Of a DNA stretch of 64,000 bases, positions 27,215 to 36,091 are shown piece by piece. A program made the position numbers and the translations under genes. Under the pieces are notes generated by a model. That model was not told the DNA's origin and ran no database searches. It was given only the letters and a program-made list of their open reading frames with translations. The stretch covers positions 20,877-84,876 of the forward strand of contig CAJQRU010000019.1 of assembly GCA_905612355.1 (NCBI GenBank). The letters are read 5' to 3'. The stretch's first letter is position 1; each line of letters begins with the position of its first letter. Source of the DNA: an uncultured Gammaproteobacteria bacterium (GTDB taxonomy: Bacteria > Pseudomonadota > Gammaproteobacteria > Arenicellales > UBA868).

Positions 27215-28441
27215 TCACGTAGAGGGGATTCGAATCCGTGAAAGCTGCCAGGTCATGAGAAGGGCTGCGAAAGAGACCATCAGCATAATTTGGAAAATGA
27301 CCTGATAATTTCCAAAAACATCATAAACGATACCCCCGGCGTAGGCCCCAAGACCACCTGCGCCATGATGAACCATCGCGACGATACCCGTGAGCATCCC
27401 CAAGTGGGCAGTGCCGAAATACTTACGAACGAAGACAATGGTTAACGGTGCTGTGATCCAGAACGTAAAACCGTAAACCAGGGCAAAGCCGATGATCGCA
27501 ACAACCGATGTAGTGACCGTAATCAAACCGAAGAGCACGATGCGTATTAAGAAACAGATGAGTGTCGGCAACATCGGACCGAATCGGTCGGACACAAATC
27601 CGGTCATTAGTACTCCAGCGAGTCCAACTAACCCCATCAATGCAAAAAGGTTGCCGGACGCAACGGGCCCCATCCCTTGATCACGCGCAAAGGCGACCAC
27701 GTGGGTGGCTACAAAAAAATCCTGGAATCCACACATGGCGTAGATCACGAGCAAATACCAGAGCTTCGAGTCTCGCAGTAGGCCCGAAAGCTTTAATTCG
27801 AATTTGGCACTGCCTAAAGGTTCATTCGGCATTCCGGGACCTGGTAGTGCAGGCTCTGGAATTGACAACAACGCTAATGGCACGATCAACAGTAGGCCAA
27901 GCGCTGCCAGCACCAGAAAAGCCCCCCGCCAGCCAATGGTCTCGAGCTGTGACGTGAGCAGTAATATGATGACCAGCTGTCCGGCGCCCATTCCTGATAT
28001 TGCAATGCTGTTTGCCAATCCGAGGTGCTTAGGGAACCATCGGCTAATCATCACACCAATGGGTGCGATGGAGGTGCCTGCCGTAGCGAGAGCGAACAGT
28101 ACTCCGTAAAGCACGACCGCCTGTGCGGGCGTTTGGATCACGCTCATGAGGGCGACGCTTGCACTTGATAGTAGAACCGAGGCGAGCAGTACGGTGCGAA
28201 TACGGTATCGATCCACCAGTCGACCGATGACGGGGAGCACCACAGCGGAAACGACCATGAACAACGTGACCGTCAATGATAATGTGGCACGGGTCCAGTT
28301 CAGATCGTCTGCCATCGGTTTCAACATGAGGCCCATGGTGAACCGCGATCCGCCGTTATAGAGCAGAAGCACAAAACCAGTGGCGAGAATGAAAGTGGCG
28401 CTCAGGGTCTTGGATTTCATTGATCGCGAATCATCAGGCAC
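27215..28441 (-). CDS. MFS transporter (monocarboxylate/oxalate-formate-type)
   Basis: 408-aa, about 12 hydrophobic spans in two halves. The loop between spans 2 and 3 reads GRLVDRYRIR, the MFS motif A, repeated in the second half as GFVSDRFGPM. N-terminal NGGSRFTMGLMLKPM and WTRATLSL are typical of the MCT/OFA group that moves small carboxylates. The likely start is GTG 28441 with AGGG upstream; ATG 28420 is possible. Single gene, no linked enzyme on the same strand. Substrate unknown. Confidence 0.88.
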   Translation of the reverse strand: MPDDSRSMKSKTLSATFILATGFVLLLYNGGSRFTMGLMLKPMADDLNWTRATLSLTVTLFMVVSAVVLPVIGRLVDRYRIRTVLLASVLLSSASVALMSVIQTPAQAVVLYGVLFALATAGTSIAPIGVMISRWFPKHLGLANSIAISGMGAGQLVIILLLTSQLETIGWRGAFLVLAALGLLLIVPLALLSIPEPALPGPGMPNEPLGSAKFELKLSGLLRDSKLWYLLVIYAMCGFQDFFVATHVVAFARDQGMGPVASGNLFALMGLVGLAGVLMTGFVSDRFGPMLPTLICFLIRIVLFGLITVTTSVVAIIGFALVYGFTFWITAPLTIVFVRKYFGTAHLGMLTGIVAMVHHGAGGLGAYAGGIVYDVFGNYQVIFQIMLMVSFAALLMTWQLSRIRIPST

Positions 28442-28808
28442 AAATCGATCCCTGTGAGTTTACCGTCCGACCAGATAGAGGGTTGGACGAGCAGTCTGAG
28501 AGTTGGTTTACGGATTGTAGGGAAATGTACTGGATTGGCCGTGTCGCTGTGAAATTGTGGTACCGCGATAAATGCAACTTTCGACTGTGATCGCGATCAC
28601 CAACACCAGAGTAGTAGATGGTTGCATAGTTATCGGCATCAATAGCCCAATGAGTCCCATAACGATCATCGGTTAAATGAGGGTAAATTCCTTCTGAAAG
28701 CGTTTAATATTTTTGTCTTTTTTAGTCGCTTGGATAGTGTTTTTTTTTGATACGGACAAGGTCAATTATTGTAATAATCACCATCCTGTTTCCGCAGAGC
28801 TATTTATA
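28442..28808. other. Intergenic region upstream of the Sel1/EF-hand gene
   Basis: About 365 bases. The Sel1/EF-hand frame stays open upstream to a TTG at 28713 with a short hydrophobic stretch, but without an SD. No other gene is seen. Divergent promoters for the MFS gene and the Sel1-like gene are expected here. Confidence 0.4.
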
Positions 28809-29399
28809 ATGGAGACCCTTTCCGAACAGGGGGATTACCGTGCCCAGTTCAATCTGGGTTTGATGTACTACAACGGACAAGGTGTTCTGCAGGACGATAA
28901 GACTGCCCTGAAGGGGTGCACCCTTACTGCCGAACAGGGGAGTTACCGTGCTCAATTCAATTTAACACCTCAGTTCGATTTTAACGGCGATGGCCGAATC
29001 GATACGGCAGATGGCGTTGTTGTGGGTGGAAGTACGATTGGTTATGCGGCACGCAAGGTCGAAGGCAAAGGCCTACTTACCGCGCCTTCGGTGAGCGGTA
29101 ATGTCCATTTCGCACCCAGCAGTGGCGTAAAAAAGACGGAAGATATGACTAAGACGGCGCTAGTCGATTCTGATGCAAATAATAGCGGTCGCATTTCGTG
29201 GGAGGAACTCACTCCGAGGGAAGTCACCGCACCGACGACTCCTGTGGTCACTACTGACACTGAGACTGCCACTGCCACTGCCACTGCCACTCCTACTACT
29301 AAGACTGCCACTCCTAGTACTGATACTGATACTAACACCACCACCCCTACTACTGGCACTGCCGGGCCTCCTCCTGACACTACTTCGGCGAGTGATTAA
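28809..29399 (+). CDS. Sel1-repeat / EF-hand chimeric protein with Thr-rich tail
   Basis: About 196 aa from ATG 28809. Residues 1-35 are one Sel1 repeat (EQGDYRAQFNLGLMYYNGQG). A second repeat starts (AEQGSYRAQFNL) but is cut after 12 residues and joined directly to an EF-hand calcium loop DFNGDGRIDTADG. A second EF-hand-like loop is DSDANNSGRISWEEL. The last 55 residues are Thr/Pro/Asp-rich low complexity encoded by ACT/GCC triplets, including four perfect ACTGCC copies at 29265-29288. No clear signal peptide from this start. Function unknown; the abrupt Sel1/EF-hand junction suggests recombination. Confidence 0.6.
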   Translation: METLSEQGDYRAQFNLGLMYYNGQGVLQDDKTALKGCTLTAEQGSYRAQFNLTPQFDFNGDGRIDTADGVVVGGSTIGYAARKVEGKGLLTAPSVSGNVHFAPSSGVKKTEDMTKTALVDSDANNSGRISWEELTPREVTAPTTPVVTTDTETATATATATPTTKTATPSTDTDTNTTTPTTGTAGPPPDTTSASD

Positions 29400-29405
29400 A
29401 CCGTT

Positions 29406-29702
29406 TTAGTGGGAGGCGACTTGGTCGATAGACGTTTTTGGGTCGGGTAGTTTTCCGTATAGCTCGACGGTGAAACGAGGCCGGTATGCTGGGTAAATGG
29501 ACTCACGCCGGAGCAATGTCAAATGGTGCGCTTCTAATGGATGTTCGCCGCCACACTGTGTGAGGCGCTTTTCATTGTTGATGTGGACAATGCGGCGTAA
29601 AAACGCAATGCACCTTGTGTCATTCGACTGAAAGGCTTGTACGACCACTTGCAGGAAAAAAAGACACACACCATCTAACGCATGGTGCTCCAAGTTAATC
29701 AA
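29406..29702 (-). CDS. Uncertain small gene or remnant
   Basis: A 98-codon frame converging on the Sel1-like gene, with no ATG; it opens at TTG 29702. The same frame extends upstream as TLDRTSGEWHLIN before meeting a stop. The sequence LEHHALDGVCLFFLQVVVQAF then RPRFTVELYGK has a protein-like composition, but I recognise no family. It may be a truncated gene lacking its start. The remaining bases to 29974 hold nothing I can identify. Confidence 0.25.
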   Translation of the reverse strand: MINLEHHALDGVCLFFLQVVVQAFQSNDTRCIAFLRRIVHINNEKRLTQCGGEHPLEAHHLTLLRRESIYPAYRPRFTVELYGKLPDPKTSIDQVASH

Positions 29703-29974
29703 ATGCCACTCACCCGATGTTCTATCTAGAGTTAGGGGGCTGTGGTGTCATTAATGAAATGAGCAACGCAATGACGCGCATGAAGATCACGCACATGTTA
29801 TGCGGAAAATAGAAGCGCCACGCTGATTTCGGGTTGTTGTGTTGCAGGTTAAACCCTCACTACAGAGTGAGTCCCACGCGTACAATCGTGTATTCTTGGT
29901 GACACACAATACAACCCATAACAATTCACACTCGTATCAACCAAGTTGGAATACCACCCAGGGCCTCTAACGTT

Positions 29975-31153
29975 ATGAATATACCTACAGAGATTCAAGG
30001 TTTTGAAGATGACCTCAAGCTGTGGCGCCGCGATATCCATCAACACCCTGAACTCGGATTCGAAGAAAAAAGAACGGCCAAATTCGTCGCCGAGCAACTA
30101 GCGAAATTTGGCTGTGAGGTGCATGCCGGTATCGGTGGTACCGGCGTTGTTGGGGTGCTGCGTAATGGTCCTGGTAATCGCTCTATCGGACTCCGCGCTG
30201 ACATGGATGCTCTGCCGATACAAGAAGAAAATACCTTTGGACACTGCTCAGCGCACGATGGGAAAATGCACGCCTGCGGTCACGATGGGCACACCACAAT
30301 GCTACTTGGTGCGGCGCGCTATCTCGCTGCGACTCAAAACTTTAACGGTATTGTTCATTTTATATTTCAACCTGCCGAAGAAGGCCTCGGTGGTGCACAC
30401 GCTATGATGGAAGATGGATTGTTTGAGCAGTTTCCATGTGAAAGTATTTATGGGATGCACAATTGGCCGAGTATGCCCGTTGGCCAGTTCGGCATTCGAA
30501 ACGGTGCACTTCTTGCTGGTGGCGCGCTTTTTGATGTCACAGTGAATGGTCGCGGCTCGCATGGTGCATTTCCGCAGCACGCTAATGACCCAGTTCTCGC
30601 TGCGAGTGAAATCGTCATGTCGCTGCAACAAATTGTGGCACGCCGTTTTGATCCGTTGGAAACGGGGGTTGTTAGTGTGACTATGTTTAAGGGCGGCGAT
30701 GCCTACAACGTGATTCCCAAAGTAGCTTCAATTGGCGGGACGGCAAGAGCGTTTTCAAGAGATGGACTCGAGATGATTGAAAAAGAAATGCATCGTGTGA
30801 TAACTGGTGTCGCTGCAGCCCACAACGTCGTTGCTGAATTTGATTATCGGGTCACCTTTGCGCCCACTATCAATACGCCGCGTGAGACCGAGTTAATTGC
30901 AGATGTTGCTGCAGACTTGGTAGGTGAAGAGAAAGTTGAGCGAAACCACTATCTGATTTCAGGCTCTGAAGATTTCTCTTTCATGCTCGAGAACCGGCCG
31001 GGAGCATTTATTCTGATTGGTAATGGAGAAGACACGTCCCCAGTACACACGCCAACCTACGAATTCAACGACAACATTCTGCCGCTCGGTAGCACCTTGT
31101 ATGCAAAAATTGTTGAACGGGAATTGGCCGCGGACAGTGCCGCATTATCATGA
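29975..31153 (+). CDS. M20 family amidohydrolase (hippurate / N-acyl-amino-acid hydrolase type)
   Basis: 392-aa dinuclear metallo-amidohydrolase. LRRDIHQHPELGFEE-type start (here WRRDIHQHPELGFEE), GLRADMDALPI, MHACGHDGHTTML with metal Cys and His, and FQPAEEGLGGA with catalytic Glu. The lid dimerisation domain follows, and the C-terminal metal His region is SGSEDFSFML. Full length for HipO/IAA-aminoacid hydrolase relatives. Cytoplasmic; releases an amino acid from an N-acyl conjugate. Single gene, so the conjugate is unknown. Confidence 0.92.
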   Translation: MNIPTEIQGFEDDLKLWRRDIHQHPELGFEEKRTAKFVAEQLAKFGCEVHAGIGGTGVVGVLRNGPGNRSIGLRADMDALPIQEENTFGHCSAHDGKMHACGHDGHTTMLLGAARYLAATQNFNGIVHFIFQPAEEGLGGAHAMMEDGLFEQFPCESIYGMHNWPSMPVGQFGIRNGALLAGGALFDVTVNGRGSHGAFPQHANDPVLAASEIVMSLQQIVARRFDPLETGVVSVTMFKGGDAYNVIPKVASIGGTARAFSRDGLEMIEKEMHRVITGVAAAHNVVAEFDYRVTFAPTINTPRETELIADVAADLVGEEKVERNHYLISGSEDFSFMLENRPGAFILIGNGEDTSPVHTPTYEFNDNILPLGSTLYAKIVERELAADSAALS

Positions 31154-31441
31154 GAGCCCTATTCCTATGCGAATTAGGTGGTCAGGGGTCTATTTCTCAC
31201 TTAAAGCGTTAGGTCGTATAGATGCGCTGTAATGAAAAAACCCTAGCGAGGAAATAGCTTCCTTCGTGAAAGGCCGAAAAGGGTAGTTATCGGCAACACG
31301 GCCAAAAAGTTACTGTGATTGCCGTAGCTGCCTGCACTGCCGCGCCGAGCCCAGTACTTGTAGGGTATGTGTATCCACACACTTTCCTCTGGTGTTTCTG
31401 GGGGAATATAGTGGGGGTTGGTGATCGCGGGAGAACAAAAC

Positions 31442-31885
31442 GTGGAGAAGAGTATTTATGCGGGATTTTGGATACGGGCGCTTGCCTCAATTATCGATAC
31501 CATAATAATGGTCGTGCCCATGTTTATGTTTTTGGCGTCAATTTATCCAGATTATTTTAGTTCAGAGCTTGATCCAGGTGCTCGAATGTATCGGGGCCCC
31601 ATTGATGTCGCGGTCCAGTTGGGTGTGCCGTGTTTCTATACGATTCTTTTTTGGAGATTGAAAGGCGCCACGCCAGGTAAGATGATCGTAGAAATAAAAA
31701 TTGTTGATGCAAAGACCTTACTTGAGCCAAGTGTGCCTTCTCTCATAGGGCGATACTTTGCCTATTTCGTGTCCACTATTCCGCTGTGTTTGGGGTTTCT
31801 TTGGGTGGCGTGGGGTAAAGACAAAAGAGGATTCCACGACAAACTGGCTGGGACAGCAGTGATTTACCCGGGGAGAGTCAAATAG
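31442..31885 (+). CDS. RDD family membrane protein
   Basis: 147-aa protein with three to four hydrophobic spans. The RDD signature is in FWIRALASIIDTIIM (Arg and Asp of the first span) and KGATPGKMIVEIKIVD in the loop, with WGKDKRGFHDKLAGT at the end. GTG 31442 is chosen because GGGAG lies 8 bases before it; an upstream TTG at 31418 is weaker. RDD proteins are small inner-membrane proteins; some act as Na+/H+ antiporters, most are uncharacterised. Confidence 0.8.
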   Translation: MEKSIYAGFWIRALASIIDTIIMVVPMFMFLASIYPDYFSSELDPGARMYRGPIDVAVQLGVPCFYTILFWRLKGATPGKMIVEIKIVDAKTLLEPSVPSLIGRYFAYFVSTIPLCLGFLWVAWGKDKRGFHDKLAGTAVIYPGRVK

Positions 31886-32149
31886 GCGTGCCATAAACCC
31901 AGAGGGTGGTTGACATCTTTCATAAAGCCAACAAGTGCATTGTGTCGGTCAATGCTTAAGAGATTCAGCGCGAGAAGAGGGTGATGCTACCCAGTGCTGA
32001 CTTCACCTAAGGAGATGAGATGCAGTGGGATAAACCATTGTTTCGGTGGTAATAAGAATAACCGTGGCTAGAAAATGAGAGCGTGTCTCGGGGTTTCAAC
32101 TGGAGAATGGGATGCTAAAGAATAACGAGTTGGTAGGGAGGGAAAAAAG

Positions 32150-32323
32150 ATGTTAGAAATGAAAGAAGAATGTCTAAAGTGTCTCACGCCGCTTGGTTTG
32201 ACATCTGAGGTAATGATTTGTTCATATGAATGTACATACTGTCTAAAGTGTGCCGAAGAAAATAATTCGATTTGTCAAAACTGCAATGGCAACTTGCAAA
32301 AACGACCCAACAGAACTCTGTGA
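32150..32323 (+). CDS. DUF1272-type small Cys-rich zinc-finger protein
   Basis: 57-aa gene starting at ATG 32150 with GGGAGGG eight bases upstream. It has paired CxxC-like sites: CLKC, CSYECTYC, CLKC, CQNCNG, ending KRPNRTL. The order (EMK..C, VMICSYECTYC, CQNCNG..L..RP) matches the DUF1272 family, thought to fold as a zinc ribbon or treble-clef protein. It precedes the HbpS-like gene by 43 bases in the same direction. The 264 bases before it hold no other supported gene. Confidence 0.75.
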   Translation: MLEMKEECLKCLTPLGLTSEVMICSYECTYCLKCAEENNSICQNCNGNLQKRPNRTL

Positions 32324-32366
32324 GAAATACCAGCACATTGTTTTTTTCAAAACAGGAAAACACCGA

Positions 32367-32870
32367 TTGAAACACTCTATTTCTAAAGCCATTGTCATTG
32401 GATTCAGTTTGTTCGCTATGCCATCGGCTCATGCTGCGGAAGGAACGGTTACCTTTGAAGTGCTTACTCCAGAGGCAGCGCTCCAGGCCGCTAAAGCAGC
32501 ATTAGCCAGCTGTAGGTCATCGGGTTATCAGGTGGCAGTAGCCGTGGTGGATCGTTTTGGTGGTATTCAGGTGGTATTGCGTGATCAGCTCGCTGCACCA
32601 CGTACAGTTGACACAGCAGTTGGAAAAGCACGCACTGCGGCTGGGTTCAGAACTAACACGACTGAAATGGTGTCGCTCACTGAGGAAGGCACACCTCAAG
32701 CAGGGATTCGTAACCTGCCGGGTGTCACCGTCATTGGCGGAGGGATGCTCATAGAAGCGGCTGGTTCACTGGTCGGTGGCATTGGGGTGTCTGGAGCACC
32801 TGGCCCACATCTTGACGACGCTTGTGCTCAGGCTGGTATCGATAATATTGAAGAGCTTTTGGAGTTTTGA
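32367..32870 (+). CDS. HbpS/GlcG-like (DUF336) exported protein
   Basis: About 167 aa from TTG 32367, chosen because it gives a clean signal peptide (MKHSISKAIVIGF, cleavage after AHA) and has AGGA upstream. The mature part is the GlcG/HbpS fold: AALQAAKAALASCRSSGYQ, VAVVDRFGGIQVVLRD, TAVGKARTAAGF, and the glycine-rich end GGIGVSGAPGPHLDDACA. Relatives bind haem or cobalamin or sit in glycolate operons. Export suggests a periplasmic or surface role. Likely co-transcribed with the DUF1272 gene. Confidence 0.8.
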   Translation: MKHSISKAIVIGFSLFAMPSAHAAEGTVTFEVLTPEAALQAAKAALASCRSSGYQVAVAVVDRFGGIQVVLRDQLAAPRTVDTAVGKARTAAGFRTNTTEMVSLTEEGTPQAGIRNLPGVTVIGGGMLIEAAGSLVGGIGVSGAPGPHLDDACAQAGIDNIEELLEF

Positions 32871-33141
32871 AGTTAACAATGGTCTTTCAAAGTGGTCTCA
32901 GACCCTAAACTTCCACATTCGAGTCATTGGGATTGGGCGATGGACTTGGTATGAAACCTCTCCCTGCACTGTCTTTTTTATTGCCTGCTAGTATGTTCGA
33001 AATGCTCGCTTTTCCTCTGTCAGTGCACGAAAAAATCCTATGAAGTATTTACTCCTTTGTATTACACGTGACTCAGGGCGCCCTGGAGATCCCAAGTGGG
33101 ACATGGGTTGCCTTAACTGCTAATTGAAAGAGGGTCCCCCG

Positions 33142-34473
33142 ATGCCTAAGACATCCACCGGATTCCTGAAGTCGCTTGATGACAGGATCGAAGGCATATT
33201 GAATGCTTGTACGGCGTGTGGGGATTGCGTTTCTATTTGCCCTACGCTGCAAGGCGCTAACATCGAGGTCACCGATCCCAAAGGCATTGCAACGGGTGTG
33301 CTTGATATTTTACGGGATAACGGCGTGGGCCTAGACGCGTCTAGGCAATGGGCCGCTGCGTGTTGCGGAACTGGCGCGTGTCTGACGTCTTGTAGCTACG
33401 GCATTAATCCCCGCTTCATGCTATCGATGGCGCGTCGCGTGATGAAGGAGGATACCCCGGAGGAAGATCGGCGGGTAGCGGGGAAAGAGGCGTTTAAGGG
33501 TATGACTCGCGGCGTGCGTGTCCTGTCACGACTTCAGCTTGCACCCGACTTGTTGGAGCGTCTGAGCCCATCTTCCCATCCGACACTCACAGAGCCACCG
33601 GACCTGATTTTCTACACCGGGTGTAATTTACTGAAAACACCACATATCGGCCTGTTGTGCCTCGATGTTCTGGATCGTTTAGATATCAGTTACGAAGTCT
33701 ATGGTGGGCCGGCCAATTGCTGTGGCTTCTTTCAGTTGGGTGCCGGTGATATGGCCAGCGCCGGTCGGCTGGGATTTAAGACGATCGAGCGGTTCGCACA
33801 AACCAAGACCGCGGAAGTACTCTCGTGGTGTCCCTCCTGCCATCTGATCTTCGGAGAAACACATCTACCGAGCAGCGAAGCCGAACTCAAGGCCAAACCG
33901 TCGTTCGATATGACGATGTTCGCAGTCTATTTGTCCCGCCATCTAGATGCATTGCAGCCGATGATGACCAATCCGGTAAATAAACGTGTCGCATTATGCG
34001 ATTTTGCGGTGGCGGAAGAAGTCAGCAAAGGGGTAGTAGCTATTCTCTCGTGCATACCTGGCATTGAAGTCATTGATCTTGGCATTGATCGCATCGCTTA
34101 TACACTCATCGCAACTCGGTCTATACCGGAACATGGGAAAAGTATGCTGGCTAAGTCGTTGCGTGCGGCTGAGGATGCTGGCGTCACGACGCTGGCTGGA
34201 GTTTATCATTCGGACCACCGCGAGCTCAGCGCTCATGAGGGCGCCTGGCCGTACGAGATTGTCAACTTTATGGAACTGATCGGTGAGAGTATGGGAATCA
34301 CGCACGTCGATTTGTTCAAGCGTCTAAAACTAATGCAGGATGTTGATGCTATTTTGGACGCGTCTCAGGAATATATTGACGACAACGAGCTCGATCTGGA
34401 AGAAGTCCGGGAAGTGGTTCTAAAGGATCTGCTGGGTGAACAGTTCTTACCGATCGATCGCAGTTGGCACTGA
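33142..34473 (+). CDS. Heterodisulfide-reductase/GlpC-like Fe-S oxidoreductase
   Basis: 443-aa protein. First 4Fe-4S site CTACGDCVSICP (Cys 23, 26, 29, 33), then CCGTGACLTSC as a second, atypical site near residue 80. Two CCG-type (cysteine-rich) domains follow, recognised by GGPANCCGF and SWCPSCHLIF and a degenerate second half. ATG 33142 follows AGAGGG. This is the layout of HdrD, GlpC and LldE-like subunits that pass electrons to a partner flavoprotein. No partner FAD-oxidase or HdrA/B/C gene is adjacent, so the redox partner is unknown. Confidence 0.8.
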   Translation: MPKTSTGFLKSLDDRIEGILNACTACGDCVSICPTLQGANIEVTDPKGIATGVLDILRDNGVGLDASRQWAAACCGTGACLTSCSYGINPRFMLSMARRVMKEDTPEEDRRVAGKEAFKGMTRGVRVLSRLQLAPDLLERLSPSSHPTLTEPPDLIFYTGCNLLKTPHIGLLCLDVLDRLDISYEVYGGPANCCGFFQLGAGDMASAGRLGFKTIERFAQTKTAEVLSWCPSCHLIFGETHLPSSEAELKAKPSFDMTMFAVYLSRHLDALQPMMTNPVNKRVALCDFAVAEEVSKGVVAILSCIPGIEVIDLGIDRIAYTLIATRSIPEHGKSMLAKSLRAAEDAGVTTLAGVYHSDHRELSAHEGAWPYEIVNFMELIGESMGITHVDLFKRLKLMQDVDAILDASQEYIDDNELDLEEVREVVLKDLLGEQFLPIDRSWH

Positions 34474-34577
34474 AAGCGATTAACTACCAAATCGTGTCGT
34501 CCGAGGAAAAGATGTCATCGGTAGACAGCGCCCACAAAGTCAACAAGTTCACTGTGTTGGTGGAGTGTTTGCAGTCA

Positions 34578-34650
34578 CTACCCGAACTTCCTCGCTAAAT
34601 TGTCTGCTCTGGAGTGTGTATAGCTGCATCAGCATTCGTGGGTCTTTATA
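34578..34650 (-). pseudogene. C-terminal scar of a tyrosine recombinase
   Basis: Minus-strand reading gives YTHSRADNLARKFG then TAG, matching the C-terminal end of tyrosine site-specific recombinases (MLRxYTHLxAEDLxRK type). Upstream, ATGCTGATGCAG is shifted by two bases, so the frame is broken. Only about 24 codons remain. The 310-base gap between the Hdr-like and monooxygenase-like genes holds nothing else I can name. Confidence 0.6.
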
Positions 34651-34783
34651 TCCCGTGATGTTGGCTACTTCTGCAGGGTTTCAGATTTTCTTGCATAGCC
34701 TTCTGGTCTCGACTCCCTAACAGGAATAAGATAGCGGTAGGAAAATAATGATTCCAAGAAAAAATTAGATCTGGAGACAAATT

Positions 34784-35077
34784 ATGAGCAAATTCAGTAA
34801 TGTGGTTCGGTTCAAGGTTAAGCCGGAGTGTGTTGATGACTTCCTTAAACACTTTTCTGATTTGCCGTCTTATGAGGGACTCCTTAGTCAAATATTGATC
34901 AACACGGGTGCGCAAAAGTATTGTGGAGTGGGTTTGTGGGAATCAGAAGATGCTGTGGTTGAGGCAAGGCCGGCAATGATTGCTTCGCTTGATATGCTAC
35001 GCCACATGCTGGACCAAATCTCACCGGAGATGGGGGTTACGGATGCAGTATCTGGCCCCGTTGTGGTTGATCGTTAA
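34784..35077 (+). CDS. Dimeric alpha/beta-barrel (ABM-type) protein
   Basis: 97-aa protein resembling antibiotic-biosynthesis-monooxygenase domains: KFSNVVRFKVKPECVDDFLK, GLWESEDAVVEARPAMI, LDQISPEMGVTDAVSGPVV. Such small proteins form dimers and act as cofactor-free oxygenases or have no known role. GGAGA precedes the ATG. It is flanked on both sides by recombinase C-terminal scars, which suggests that it arrived as cargo. Confidence 0.65.
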   Translation: MSKFSNVVRFKVKPECVDDFLKHFSDLPSYEGLLSQILINTGAQKYCGVGLWESEDAVVEARPAMIASLDMLRHMLDQISPEMGVTDAVSGPVVVDR

Positions 35078-35081
35078 CGGT

Positions 35082-35147
35082 TTAACCGAACTTTCTCGCT
35101 AAATCCTCTGCTTTTAGGTGGGTGTAGTGTCTTAGCATCTGTGGGCG
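35082..35147 (-). pseudogene. C-terminal scar of a tyrosine recombinase
   Basis: The minus frame reads RPQMLRHYTHLKAEDLARKFG then TAA. The HxxxTHLxAEDL end is characteristic of tyrosine recombinases, placed just after the catalytic Tyr region, and it is uninterrupted over these 21 codons. The frame is lost upstream (stop at about 35160). It starts 5 bases after the stop of the monooxygenase-like gene on the other strand. Confidence 0.7.
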
Positions 35148-35187
35148 GTTATGGCCTCAGCACCGGTAGTGGAATATAGTAGTGGTA

Positions 35188-35382
35188 TGAAGCAGTTTAC
35201 TGGCACTGCTGTTATCACTGTTTTTCGTGATGCCTCTTATGGGCGTCTGAAGCGCATTCCGCGACGTATTGGGATGCGTTGACTGCAGAAGGAATTATTG
35301 ACTTAGTTAAGAAGGAACAAATGGCATTACCACAGTTAAGGAAGGCAAGAAATACTATCCATACAGCAGTTTCGTTTAGATG
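35188..35382 (+). pseudogene. Frameshifted remnant of a small unknown gene
   Basis: Pieces of protein-like sequence occur in successive frames: MKQFTGTAVITVF from ATG 35188, then SEAHSATYWDALTAEGIIDL, then GITTVKEGKKYYPYSSFV and a stop near 35380. Each switch needs a small indel. I do not recognise the family. The piecewise order suggests a decayed small gene, but chance cannot be excluded. The remaining bases to 35561 hold nothing obvious. Confidence 0.3.
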
Positions 35383-35561
35383 AATGGGTTGGTTTCTTTT
35401 GCTCATGTTTTTTACGACAAGTGACCTTGGTGCGTAGGGTGCCATGTGGTTCAATTGCTTTAGGGGGATTGATCCAGACGCTGATTCCCCCTCCCATAAT
35501 CATTCAGGTCTGACGTTACATGCTCACATTAACCACTTTTAAATCAATATGAGGCTACCTG

Positions 35562-35726
35562 ATGGTAAAATCCAACTACACGTTTGAGAAACGGCAAAAA
35601 GAGTTGGCTAAAAAGAAGAAGAAAGAAGAAAAACGTCTAAAGAAACTGGCCACAACTGCCGGGAATGATCAAGCCGATCAAGCCCAATCAGACAAGGATA
35701 CACCTAATATTAGTGGTGACGTTTGA
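35562..35726 (+). CDS. Small Lys-rich conserved protein
   Basis: 54-aa protein starting at ATG 35562 with GAGG seven bases upstream. The first half is strongly basic (YTFEKRQKELAKKKKKEEKR), then comes an acidic, Gln/Asp-rich tail. Small proteins with a SNYxFEKRQKELAKKKK start are, as I recall, common in gammaproteobacteria and may bind nucleic acid or ribosomes. It lies 95 bases upstream of the cold-shock gene in the same direction. Confidence 0.7.
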   Translation: MVKSNYTFEKRQKELAKKKKKEEKRLKKLATTAGNDQADQAQSDKDTPNISGDV

Positions 35727-35821
35727 TCTAGACACATGAGAATTTCACTATTCCCATTTAGAAGTGGTGACTTCAATATGGGATTCCAATTCCTTCACCG
35801 AAACAAAGTAGGGTAAGTAAC

Positions 35822-36028
35822 ATGGCAAAGGGTACAGTAAAGTGGTTTAACACAGACAAGGGCTTCGGATTTATTGCTCCGGAAGATGGTGGTAAGGATC
35901 TGTTTGTGCATCATTCCGAGATTCAGGCGGGCGGCGGATACGCAACGTTGAGCGATGGTCAAGCCGTTGAATTCGAAGTCGGTCAGACTGAAAAAGGCCC
36001 ATGTGCAAAGCAAGTTATTGGCGTTTAA
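35822..36028 (+). CDS. Cold-shock-domain protein (CspA family)
   Basis: 68-aa single cold-shock domain: [20 protein letters not shown] with the RNP1 motif KGFGFI, then RNP2-type DLFVHHSEI, and the end [15 protein letters not shown]. Binds single-stranded RNA/DNA as a chaperone. GGGTAAG precedes the ATG. It is followed by two hairpins (36053-36081 and 36092-36123), so the transcript ends there. Cold induction cannot be judged from the short 5' region. Confidence 0.95.
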   Translation: MAKGTVKWFNTDKGFGFIAPEDGGKDLFVHHSEIQAGGGYATLSDGQAVEFEVGQTEKGPCAKQVIGV

Positions 36029-36052
36029 GCTATAACGAATAACACATTGGCA

Positions 36053-36081
36053 TAGTAGTGAAGTTTCTAGACTCACTACTA
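36053..36081 (+). terminator. First hairpin after the cold-shock gene
   Basis: TAGTAGTGA pairs with TCACTACTA (9 bp) around an 11-base loop. AT-rich and without a U-run, so on its own a weak terminator; it may protect the 3' end of the csp mRNA. Confidence 0.5.
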
Positions 36082-36091
36082 CTCACATATC

